Notes under the pieces: generated by a model
Seen by the model: only the letters and a program-made list of their open reading frames with translations
What the model was told of the DNA's origin: nothing
Databases searched by the model: none
Source: Ignavibacteriales bacterium UBA6490
GTDB taxonomy: Bacteria; Bacteroidota; Ignavibacteria; Ignavibacteriales; Ignavibacteriaceae
Assembly (NCBI GenBank): GCA_002435365.1
Contig: DJMM01000035.1
Span: 50,713 to 73,406 of the forward strand
Length of the DNA stretch: 22,694 bases
Direction: 5' to 3'
Translations under genes and position numbers: made by a program
In this document: positions 7,686-14,321 of the stretch, in pieces
Layout of the letters: each line of letters starts with the position of its first letter
How positions within the stretch are numbered: position 1 is the stretch's first letter

Positions 7686-8795
7686 TCAATTCTCTATTAT
7701 AGTTACTTTTTGACCTTCGCGGACAATATTATTGCCTACCACTATTACCATGTCGCTGAGATTTACACCTTTTGTAACCTGAATGCGGGAATCGCTGGAA
7801 AGACCTACACTTACTTCCTTCAGCAGCGCTCTGCCGTCTTTGACAACGAAAAGAAAATATTTTTTTACGGATTCCTGGTTGCCGGTTTCCCGGTTTATTT
7901 TTACTTCTGTCTGACTCAGCAGTGCATTCTCGGGAACCACAAAAGCATCATTAACCGAGTTTACAGCAATTAAAAAATCCCCCTGCATACCTGATTTAAC
8001 ACCGGCATCAGCATTTTGAATCAATATCTCCGCTTCCATGGTTTTGGAAAGAGGATCAACAGCCTGATCGATTGAATTAATCCTGCCGCGGTAGGTTTTA
8101 TCTTCAACCAGGGGAATGGTAACAACAACATCCTGTCCTTTTTTAATAAATGGAATATCCTTGCCGGATACCCTGACCTTGGATTTCATTACCGAAGGAT
8201 CGATGATCTGCGCAACTGGCTGACCGGCAGGGAGCATCTGGTTTTCCTCGACAAAAACCGAAGCGGCGATTCCGCCGAAGGGAGCCTTGATTATACTGTT
8301 TTCCAATTGTTCACCTGCCTGCTTGAGCTGTGCTTCCGCTGCCTCATGTCCCGATACCGCAGCTTTCAGCTGAGTAGAAACCTGCTCAAACTGCTGCTGG
8401 CTTATGGCATTCTGATCGAACAATCTTTTAATCCTGTCGTAATTCTGCCTGGCTAATTCAAGCTGAGCAGCTGCATTTTCAGCATTTGCTTTGGCGGCAT
8501 CGAATGCCTGCACAAGAATTGCATTATACTGTTCTGCGATTTTCTGGTTTTCAGATACCCTTTCACCTGCCTTGACGTATATTTTATTTATCCGCTCGGA
8601 TATTTTGCTGAATACAACCTGATCCTTTCCGGCAGTTATCGTTCCGTTCAGATTTATGTATCTTACCAGTGTTTCAGGTTTCACCTCATAAATTTTTACG
8701 GGCACCAGAACTTCTTCCTGGGTTTCAGAATCCTTGCTGCATCCCTGGAAAATAATTATTGATATTAATGAGATATAAAAAGCTAATCTTCTCAT
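7686..8795 (-). CDS. RND periplasmic adaptor subunit (membrane fusion protein), lipoprotein
   Basis: As called here the protein has 369 residues. It opens MRRLAFYISLISIIIFQGC, a lipoprotein signal peptide with lipobox IFQG|C (Cys at residue 19), so it should be anchored to the outer leaflet of the inner membrane. Then come a lipoyl-like half (AGERVSENQKIAEQ), an Ala/Gln-rich alpha-hairpin with heptads (about residues 75-155), the second lipoyl half (NSIIKAPFGGIAASVFVEENQML) and beta-barrel segments (RVSGKDIPFIKKGQDVVVTIPL). It links the RND pump to the TolC-like channel. The start is ambiguous: TTG at 8819, ATG at 8807 (ATGA overlap with the upstream stop) and ATG at 8795 are all in frame. 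I prefer 8795 because GAGGA precedes it by 5 nt and the signal peptide is then of normal length. Confidence 0.92.
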   Translation of the reverse strand: MRRLAFYISLISIIIFQGCSKDSETQEEVLVPVKIYEVKPETLVRYINLNGTITAGKDQVVFSKISERINKIYVKAGERVSENQKIAEQYNAILVQAFDAAKANAENAAAQLELARQNYDRIKRLFDQNAISQQQFEQVSTQLKAAVSGHEAAEAQLKQAGEQLENSIIKAPFGGIAASVFVEENQMLPAGQPVAQIIDPSVMKSKVRVSGKDIPFIKKGQDVVVTIPLVEDKTYRGRINSIDQAVDPLSKTMEAEILIQNADAGVKSGMQGDFLIAVNSVNDAFVVPENALLSQTEVKINRETGNQESVKKYFLFVVKDGRALLKEVSVGLSSDSRIQVTKGVNLSDMVIVVGNNIVREGQKVTIIEN

Positions 8796-8800
8796 CCTGT

Positions 8801-8805
8801 TCCTC
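8801..8805 (-). promoter_or_regulatory. Shine-Dalgarno GAGGA supporting the adaptor start at 8795
   Basis: On the minus strand GAGGA is followed by ACAGG and then ATG at 8795-8793, a 5-nt spacing. It overlaps the TGA stop of the TolC-like gene, a typical coupling arrangement. Confidence 0.6.
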
Positions 8806-10135
8806 ATTTTGAATTCCAAATTTTATTTAATCTGCCGACTGATTTAAGAAGCGACAGCTGGTTAATGTTATAATTATATACCCCCTGCAGATACTGAGCC
8901 TGACTGCTGTTGTAGAATAGCTGCGCATTCAGTACGTCAAGCTGGGTACTCATTCCTTCTGCATAAAGCAGGTTTGAGATTCGCAGACTCTCTTTGGACT
9001 GCTTCATTGCTTCTTCAAGGCTCTTTAGGGATTTTACGGCTTCATTATATCTGTAAAAATTCTGTTCGACCTCTATCGATACACCGGTTTCTGATTGTTT
9101 AACAAGTAATTCCATCTGTTCGGTTCTTATTTTTGCAAGCTGATAATCGATCACTCTTCTGCCGCCCTCAAATAGCGGCCACATAACCGAAAGAGTTAAA
9201 GCTTTTGATCTTATATAATCTTTCCATGCCACTTTTGAATCATCTGAAAATGCCTGGTGCTGCAGACTTCCGGAAATGGAGATTACCGGCGAGAACTGTG
9301 ACAGTGAGAGTCGTTCACCTGTTTCTACTGCATTCAAACGGTGTTTTACCGCTTTAAGCGATGCGTTGTTCTCCTCCGAAATATCCTTCAGTTCATCCAG
9401 ATCTGCAGTCTTAAGTTCATCCAAAAAATCTTTAACAGTCAGTTCATCGCTTATTACAAGAGAATCCTCCAGCGGCATATCCAGAAGCATTTTCAACCTT
9501 TGGTGAGCCAATAGCCTGTTCGACTCTGCAGTTTCAAGCTGCGGAATAACAGAATAATACTGGGCGCGGGCACGTTGAAGATCAAGCTGGGTGGCAGTTC
9601 CTTCAGCATGAAAAACCTCAACCTGCTTCATATTCACTTCAGCAACTTCCACTGCCTGTCGTGCTGATGTAACCAACGAATCGGCGAGAAGGATTCCAAA
9701 GAATGCCTGAAGCGCGTCAAGTACGGTCTGCTGCTCTGCTCCTTTAAGCTCTTCGGAAAGAGACTTGCGAAGATCCTGCTGTGCGGAGATATTAAAGAAC
9801 CTCGATCCACCGGTAAAAAGCGGAAGGTTAAGATCGAGGGAATGCTGGAATGCATAGTTGGTTCCGATCTGAAAACGCTGCCCCATGAACACCAGAACCG
9901 GCAGTTCAAGATTATGAATTGCTATACCTGTGTACTGCAGGGTGGGGAGGAAGTTTGAATAAGCACGCCACACCTCCAGGTTCTGCGCATCATAGTCCAG
10001 CATCAGTGACCGGAGGGAAAGATTCTGGTCCAGCGATTTTCCGACTACATTATCCCAGGACAGGTGCACAACGTTTTTCTGCTGTCCGGAAACTGCAGCC
10101 GTTAATAAAATAAATGATAATATTATTCTGAACAT
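8804..10135 (-). CDS. TolC family outer-membrane efflux channel protein
   Basis: The 443-aa protein has an N-terminal signal peptide (MFRIILSFILLTAAVSG, then QQ). It carries the two-repeat outer-membrane efflux protein pattern: long Ala/Leu/Glu-rich helices alternating with short strands. These include 'LDLNLPLFTGGSRF' (about residue 105) and its second-half counterpart 'LSVMWPLFEGGRRVIDYQLAK' (about residue 315), the classical strand-to-helix 'PLF.GG' motif of the family. It should trimerise into the channel through the outer membrane for the RND pump encoded downstream. GGAG lies 10 nt before the ATG, and the gene follows the TetR gene by 22 bp; its stop overlaps the preferred ribosome site of the adaptor. 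Length is normal for the family. Specific substrates cannot be read from sequence. Confidence 0.93.
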   Translation of the reverse strand: MFRIILSFILLTAAVSGQQKNVVHLSWDNVVGKSLDQNLSLRSLMLDYDAQNLEVWRAYSNFLPTLQYTGIAIHNLELPVLVFMGQRFQIGTNYAFQHSLDLNLPLFTGGSRFFNISAQQDLRKSLSEELKGAEQQTVLDALQAFFGILLADSLVTSARQAVEVAEVNMKQVEVFHAEGTATQLDLQRARAQYYSVIPQLETAESNRLLAHQRLKMLLDMPLEDSLVISDELTVKDFLDELKTADLDELKDISEENNASLKAVKHRLNAVETGERLSLSQFSPVISISGSLQHQAFSDDSKVAWKDYIRSKALTLSVMWPLFEGGRRVIDYQLAKIRTEQMELLVKQSETGVSIEVEQNFYRYNEAVKSLKSLEEAMKQSKESLRISNLLYAEGMSTQLDVLNAQLFYNSSQAQYLQGVYNYNINQLSLLKSVGRLNKIWNSK

Positions 10136-10157
10136 TATTTATCAGCTCCGTTTTTTA

Positions 10158-10745
10158 TCAGTTTTTCAGAAACTTTTTTTTCCAGAAATTAAAATATTCC
10201 TGCAGGGCCTCGGTTACGGGCTTTCCCAGATCGTTGAGAAAAACACTTGTTGTCAGGAGAACGCCGATGGGTCCCAGCAGACTCAATGCCATCATTTCAC
10301 CTTCCTGCTCATTTTTCAGAATCCCTTCCTTACTCCCCTTTTGGAAAACTGTTTTAATGCTTTCTTTCAGTTCGTTCGATTTTTCTATTCTGATCATTTT
10401 TATTTTTTCGGGAAGGGGAGAAAAGAAAATAAGAGTTGAAAGCTTAATCAGGTAAGGGTACTCCAGTGCGAAGGTTGAATATGCCTGATAAAGACCATCC
10501 AGGTTTTTTTCGAATGATTCTTCAGGCTTTATATTACTGTCGAACAGCTGCTGCAGACGGGAATGTACTTCCACCAGGAGACTCAGGAGAAGGTCATCTT
10601 TATCTTTAAAATAATAGTATAGAACAGGTTTGGATACACCGGCTGCCTCACAGATCTCCCTTACTGAAACATGGTAATAACCGTGTGCAGCAAAAAGATC
10701 CGCTGCCGCGATCAGTACTTTTGTACGTGTTTCCTGCAAATCCAT
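10158..10745 (-). CDS. TetR/AcrR family transcriptional repressor of the efflux operon
   Basis: The 195-aa protein has the N-terminal TetR helix-turn-helix: 'TRTKVLIAAADLFAAHGYYHVSVREICEAAGVSKPVLYYYFKDKDDLL' covers residues 7-54, with the recognition helix around VSKPVLYYYF. The C-terminal two thirds form the divergent all-helical ligand-binding and dimer domain. It is the first gene of the TetR-TolC-adaptor-RND operon. A perfect 16-bp palindrome sits 10 bp upstream of its ATG, next to a promoter candidate, so it most likely represses its own operon and is released by a pump substrate. That model is inference from layout and family behaviour; the family assignment itself is clear. No Shine-Dalgarno is evident before the ATG. 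Confidence 0.93.
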   Translation of the reverse strand: MDLQETRTKVLIAAADLFAAHGYYHVSVREICEAAGVSKPVLYYYFKDKDDLLLSLLVEVHSRLQQLFDSNIKPEESFEKNLDGLYQAYSTFALEYPYLIKLSTLIFFSPLPEKIKMIRIEKSNELKESIKTVFQKGSKEGILKNEQEGEMMALSLLGPIGVLLTTSVFLNDLGKPVTEALQEYFNFWKKKFLKN

Positions 10746-10754
10746 AAATTTCTA

Positions 10755-10770
10755 TACTTACCGGTAAGTA
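10755..10770. promoter_or_regulatory. Probable TetR operator, perfect 16-bp palindrome
   Basis: TACTTACCGGTAAGTA is a perfect palindrome centred at 10762/10763, 10 bp upstream of the TetR ATG. Its pattern, ACTTACC-GGTAAGT, resembles known operators of TetR/AcrR repressors, which are palindromes of about 15-20 bp often built on a central ACCGGT. An extra AAGT half-unit follows on the right. Position just downstream of a candidate -7 element fits promoter occlusion. Confidence 0.75.
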
Positions 10771-10774
10771 AGTT

Positions 10775-10805
10775 ATATATATAGTAAATAAATAAAAACC
10801 ACAAA
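10775..10805 (-). promoter_or_regulatory. Candidate promoter of the TetR-RND operon
   Basis: On the minus strand TTTG (10805-10802) is separated by 19 bp from TATATATA (10782-10775). This matches the Bacteroidota-type spacing of -33 TTTG and -7 TAnnTTTG, though the -7 element is only partial and the region is AT-rich. The predicted transcript start would fall inside the 16-bp palindrome. Confidence 0.4.
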
Positions 10806-10927
10806 AGTACGGGCGGTTAAAAATAAAGTTAAACGGAAGTAAATAAAGCAGAATAACATCCTTTTTTGAATATTTGCAGAAACCAGCTTATTTGGTAATG
10901 AATGTAAGTCTCCCGAAATTCCATTTT

Positions 10928-11125
10928 TCAACTCACCCAAATGAGATCACTTCTCCATTGGAATGCCGTCAAGATCTTATTGGGGTTCTTCTCCGTTATA
11001 ACTAAGGCATACCTCCGGCCATCCTCCGTATCCGGCAGCCAAATCTGGCTGCCTGTTACGAAGGCAGGAGGAGATTACTGGCTGAGATGGACACTTGATA
11101 ATGCCAATGGGATCTGTTTATGTTA
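10928..11125 (-). pseudogene. Remnant of a minus-strand gene (C-terminal piece with an in-frame stop)
   Basis: The 463-bp gap 10746-11208 holds no intact gene, but the minus strand between 11125 and 10928 reads as protein-like sequence. There are 15 residues (HKQIPLALSSVHLSQ), then a TAA at 11077-11075, then 48 residues in the same frame ending with TGA at 10930-10928. The second piece includes GSQIWLPDTEDGRRY and TEKNPNKILTAFQW, with a normal charge and hydrophobic balance but no Met start. This block is about 52% GC against roughly 32% in the flanking 10801-10920, so it does not look like ordinary spacer. I read it as the tail of a decayed, probably acquired gene. Family not recognised. A chance open frame in a structured repeat is the main alternative. 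Confidence 0.4.
11034..11053. repeat. GC-rich perfect stem-loop GGCAGCCA-AATC-TGGCTGCC
   Basis: Perfect 8-bp arms enclose a 4-nt loop, in the middle of the GC-rich block. CCTCC (11023-11027) and GGAGG (11067-11071) could extend it as an outer stem. It lies within the proposed gene remnant. Possible readings are a mobile palindromic repeat, an RNA hairpin or a coincidence of the old coding sequence. Confidence 0.45.
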
Positions 11126-11149
11126 AAATGCTGCACACCAAGGCCAGAT

Positions 11150-11181
11150 TTTGATCCTACCTCTCTTCCTTACTATTTTTA
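11150..11181 (+). promoter_or_regulatory. Candidate promoter of the seven-helix membrane protein gene
   Basis: TTTG (11150-11153) is followed after 20 bp by TATTTTTA (11174-11181), seven of eight matches to the Bacteroidota-type TAnnTTTG element. The distance to the ATG at 11209 is 27 bp. AT-rich surroundings make chance matches likely. Confidence 0.3.
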
Positions 11182-11208
11182 TTATATTCATTAAATCATT
11201 TATAGCTT

Positions 11209-11895
11209 ATGAACTGGGATGGCATAATTTCGCTTTTATTTTTTTGCATCGAGGCTATACTGCTTGTAAATGTGCTTTTTTTCAGCAGGAAGAACGGATC
11301 TTTATGGAAGGGTCCCCTGATTATTGCACTCCTTGCGGGCTATCAGCTGATGGAATATCTGATGTGCGGATTGGATCTTAAATATTCATTCAGTGCATAT
11401 ATTGCCTTGTCGCTTATTTCTTTCCTGCCCCCGCTGGGACTACTTTTTGTAATGGATCTTTTAAATAAAAGATTCAAAATGGATATGCTTCTTCTGCTTC
11501 CCCCGGCAGCATTTATGATTCTTTATCTTTTCACCATGGAGGATTTTGCAGTGGTTAAATGCTCTGTGCTTTATGCAGTGTATAATTACCCGTTTGGTGA
11601 TATATACGGCGGGTTCTACTATTTGCCGATTCTGATAACTGTTTTTTTATTATTTTCGGAACTCAAAAACAGGCACTCTCCGCAGAGAAAAAATTCCGCC
11701 TTACTTCTCACAGGGTATCTGGTTATTTCTGTTCCTGTTATAATTGCATTTACATTGCATTTTTCGGGAAGTGATGTTCTGCTGGGCATGGTTGAAAGCA
11801 TAATGTGCAAATCAGCCCTGGTGCTTGCGATTTGTTATTCTTTTGTAATTCTCAATATTACCGGTTTAAATAAAGTTGAACGAAATAATTCTTAA
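11209..11895 (+). CDS. Seven-helix integral membrane protein, unrecognised
   Basis: The 228-aa protein is almost entirely hydrophobic, with about seven membrane helices near residues 5-25, 35-53, 60-84, 92-110, 134-151, 163-184 and 196-217. Polar conserved-looking residues sit inside helix 2 (GYQLMEYLMCGL: Gln46, Glu49, Cys53). The size and helix spacing resemble the stand-alone form of the 7TM N-terminal sensor modules found on some histidine kinases, but no kinase or other output domain follows. It could equally be a small enzyme or channel; I do not assign a family. The ATG has no Shine-Dalgarno. The start of the next frame overlaps its last 20 bp, suggesting co-transcription with it. A short in-frame upstream extension is not needed because the first helix begins right after the ATG. 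Confidence 0.75.
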   Translation: MNWDGIISLLFFCIEAILLVNVLFFSRKNGSLWKGPLIIALLAGYQLMEYLMCGLDLKYSFSAYIALSLISFLPPLGLLFVMDLLNKRFKMDMLLLLPPAAFMILYLFTMEDFAVVKCSVLYAVYNYPFGDIYGGFYYLPILITVFLLFSELKNRHSPQRKNSALLLTGYLVISVPVIIAFTLHFSGSDVLLGMVESIMCKSALVLAICYSFVILNITGLNKVERNNS

Positions 11896-12223
11896 TATAT
11901 ATCTCATAATCAATAATAATTTTGTTGTTGAATTCAGGGCCGCCGCTTATGAAAAAGAGGGGGGCGATGATTATAAGATTAAGTTTTTAAAGGGCCGCGC
12001 GGCAAAGGATATTGATTCTGCCTACAGATTCGATGCCCCTTCCGATAAAAACGGAAAGTTCATGAAGTACAAAAGTTTTGCGCGACTTGAACAAAGGGGA
12101 AAACAATTCCAGCTGTTCGAAGAGATCTTTTCAAAATTCAAGGTACCGGAACATCCTCTTATATGTGTTACCCCGGTTGTAGATGGAAAAGCGCTGGCAG
12201 AGGATGCCGAAGAAATTGACTGA
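11876..12223 (+). CDS. Small soluble protein, unrecognised, start uncertain
   Basis: The frame gives up to 115 residues from TTG at 11876. The C-terminal 90 or so look like a genuine soluble protein (for example DDYKIKFLKGRAAKDIDSAYRF trimmed, then KYKSFARLEQRGKQ and LICVTPVVDGKALAEDAEEID at the end). No ATG or GTG start exists in this frame after the TAA at 11867-11869, and TTG at 11876 has no ribosome site and gives an odd Asn/Ile-rich N-terminus. An ATG at 11949 in another frame reads MKKRG and would join this frame if the six-G run at 11959-11964 had one more G. So the true start may be TTG, or the gene may carry a frameshift, real or from sequencing. It overlaps the 7TM gene by 20 bp in the first case. 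Function unknown. Confidence 0.5.
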   Translation: MNEIILNIYLIINNNFVVEFRAAAYEKEGGDDYKIKFLKGRAAKDIDSAYRFDAPSDKNGKFMKYKSFARLEQRGKQFQLFEEIFSKFKVPEHPLICVTPVVDGKALAEDAEEID

Positions 12224-12247
12224 GAGATAACGGGTCCGGGAAAAAAC

Positions 12248-12261
12248 TGAAAGATCTTTCA
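12248..12261. repeat. Perfect 14-bp palindrome TGAAAGATCTTTCA
   Basis: It lies in the 89-bp gap between the small protein and the debranching-enzyme gene, 51 bp before the latter's start. With no loop it is a better candidate for a protein-binding site than for an RNA hairpin. A flanking GAGAG/CTCTC pair adds partial outer symmetry. Confidence 0.4.
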
Positions 12262-12312
12262 CTCTCTTAAATAATACCTGTTTATAATAAAAATTAATCA
12301 ATTGGAAGTTTA

Positions 12313-14316
12313 TTGTTCATATCTGAAAATTTAAAGACTGATGCCTTAGAGGGTCAGAAAAAAACCGACTGTCTGTATTCAAATAAAGAGCTTGGTGTTG
12401 TAACTGCAGAAAACACAACGGCGTTCAGAATATTTTCTCCGAACGCTGAGAGTGTAAGTCTTATTCTTTTTAACCGTCCGGAAGATGAAGAGGGCGAAAT
12501 TTTCGAAATGCACCGGGACGATGATGGTGTATGGGAAATTTCTTTGCAGGGTAATTACTTCGGCAGGTTTTATAATTTTATCGTCAGGCATCTTAATTCA
12601 GAGCCTGTATTATGTATTGATCCCTATGCAAAAGCAGTTGCAACCTTTGCTGATTACTGGAGTCCCCGCAAAGCAATTATAATTAAAAACGATTATAACT
12701 GGGAAGGCGATAATTGGATCCGGCGCGACTGGCGTGATCTGATAATTTATGAGATGCATATAAAGGATATGACAGCTCATTCTTCTTCCGGCGCTGCATC
12801 TCCGGGTACTTACAGGGGACTCACGGAAAAAGGAATTCCCGGAGGAATAGACTACATAAAAGCTCTTGGCGTTAATACAGTTGAACTTCTTCCTTCAATG
12901 GAATTTGCAAACCTTGAAACCCCGTTTCATGGTTCCTCCAGGGGCGTATACAATACCTGGAATCCTTATGAACGTAATCATTGGGGGTATATGACCGCTG
13001 CATTTTTTGCCCCTGCTTCAAATTATTCGGCAAGTCAGCCGCAAAGGAATAATTGGAACGGAGCGGACGCGTCACAGGTTAATGACTTCAAGGATATGGT
13101 TAAAGCTTTCCACAAAGAAGGTATAGCCGTAATAATGGATGTTGTTTATAATCATTTATCGGAATATGAGTACGGGAATCTGAAAGAGATAGATAAAAAT
13201 TATTATTTCAGGCAGGATAAAAACGGACATTATATTTCCCGGTCAGGCTGCGGGAATGACTTAAGAACTGAAGGACCTATGACCAGGCGGCTGATCGTTG
13301 AAAGTGTTCTTTACTGGATGAAGGAATATCATGTTGACGGCTTCCGTTTTGATCTTTGTAAATTAATAGACTGGGAAACAATTGAAGAAATTAATTACCA
13401 GGCAAAAAAAATCAATCCTCATGTTGTACTTGTATGCGAGCCATGGGGCGGAGGGTATGATCCTTCCGGATTTTCTGTCAGGGGCTGGGGAGTATGGAAT
13501 GATCAGATCAGGAACGGAATTAAAGGAGAAAATCCGGTAAGCGGAACGGGCTGGATCTTTGGAAAATGGTACGGCAGCAATAATCAGGACAGCATAAAAA
13601 GTTATATAAACGGCACTCTTATAAAAGACAGGCATGGTCTGTTTCAGAAAAAAGAACATTCCGTGAATTACCTTGAAAGTCATGATGGCTATACCTTGGG
13701 TGATTTTATCCGCATAGCTTCAGGTTCGTTAAAGACAGATGATGTAATTTCCGATATTAATAAAAATGCTGAGCTTACGCCTTATCAGCTTAAGCTGAAC
13801 AAGCTGGCGGCGGCATTTTTGTTTACCTCACAGGGTATTACGATGATCCATTCCGGTCAGGAATTTGCAAGAAGCAAGGTGATATCTGTTAACACTTCTG
13901 CGGATGACAGGCATAAGGGAACTGTTGATCATAACAGCTATAATAAGGATAATGAGACCAATCATATCAATTATGAACATGCTTATGCGAACCGTGAGCT
14001 TATTAATTATTACAGGGGACTAATACAGCTTAGAAATACATATGATTGCTTCAGGAGAGCTGATTATAGCGATGTAAAATTTTTTGATATAAACGAAGAC
14101 CGGTTTGCACTGGGATGCACAATAAGCAGGGGGGACGATAATTTTATTGTTTTATTTAATGCTTCAATGGAGAGGGAGAATGAATTTTTACTGCCGGCAG
14201 GAAACTGGAGCGTGCTGGTCGATGAAAATGCAGCGGGAATAGGAGAGATAAAGCAATTAGAGGGCAGGGCAGTTCTGGCATCTTCTTCGGCAATGGTGCT
14301 GAAGAAAAACAGTTAG
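12313..14316 (+). CDS. GH13 glycogen debranching enzyme / pullulanase-like protein
   Basis: The 667-aa protein lacks a signal peptide and should act in the cytoplasm on alpha-1,6 branches of glycogen or related glucans. Residues about 25-120 form a CBM48-type N-terminal beta domain (TAFRIFSPNAESVSLILFN). The GH13 barrel follows with its four conserved regions: DVVYNH at 276-281, GFRFDL at 343-348 with nucleophile Asp347, VCEPWG at 374-379 with acid/base Glu376, and YLESHD at 453-458. 'NHWGYMTAAFFAPASNYS' at 222-239 is the debranching-type segment in place of the classic YNWGYDP of type I pullulanase. A C-terminal beta domain ends the protein. The start is TTG at 12313, with GGAAG 4 nt upstream; the next in-frame ATG is far inside the CBM48 domain. 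It ends 5 bp from the convergent kinase gene with no room for a terminator. GlgX-type isoamylase versus pullulanase is unresolved. Confidence 0.9.
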   Translation: MFISENLKTDALEGQKKTDCLYSNKELGVVTAENTTAFRIFSPNAESVSLILFNRPEDEEGEIFEMHRDDDGVWEISLQGNYFGRFYNFIVRHLNSEPVLCIDPYAKAVATFADYWSPRKAIIIKNDYNWEGDNWIRRDWRDLIIYEMHIKDMTAHSSSGAASPGTYRGLTEKGIPGGIDYIKALGVNTVELLPSMEFANLETPFHGSSRGVYNTWNPYERNHWGYMTAAFFAPASNYSASQPQRNNWNGADASQVNDFKDMVKAFHKEGIAVIMDVVYNHLSEYEYGNLKEIDKNYYFRQDKNGHYISRSGCGNDLRTEGPMTRRLIVESVLYWMKEYHVDGFRFDLCKLIDWETIEEINYQAKKINPHVVLVCEPWGGGYDPSGFSVRGWGVWNDQIRNGIKGENPVSGTGWIFGKWYGSNNQDSIKSYINGTLIKDRHGLFQKKEHSVNYLESHDGYTLGDFIRIASGSLKTDDVISDINKNAELTPYQLKLNKLAAAFLFTSQGITMIHSGQEFARSKVISVNTSADDRHKGTVDHNSYNKDNETNHINYEHAYANRELINYYRGLIQLRNTYDCFRRADYSDVKFFDINEDRFALGCTISRGDDNFIVLFNASMERENEFLLPAGNWSVLVDENAAGIGEIKQLEGRAVLASSSAMVLKKNS

Positions 14317-14321
14317 AGATT

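Noticed and set aside
10941..11126. 61-aa plus-strand frame starting with ATG in the intergenic gap
   Set aside because: No Shine-Dalgarno, Leu/Ser/Arg-rich composition and no domain-like pattern; the opposite strand of the same bases reads far more like protein.
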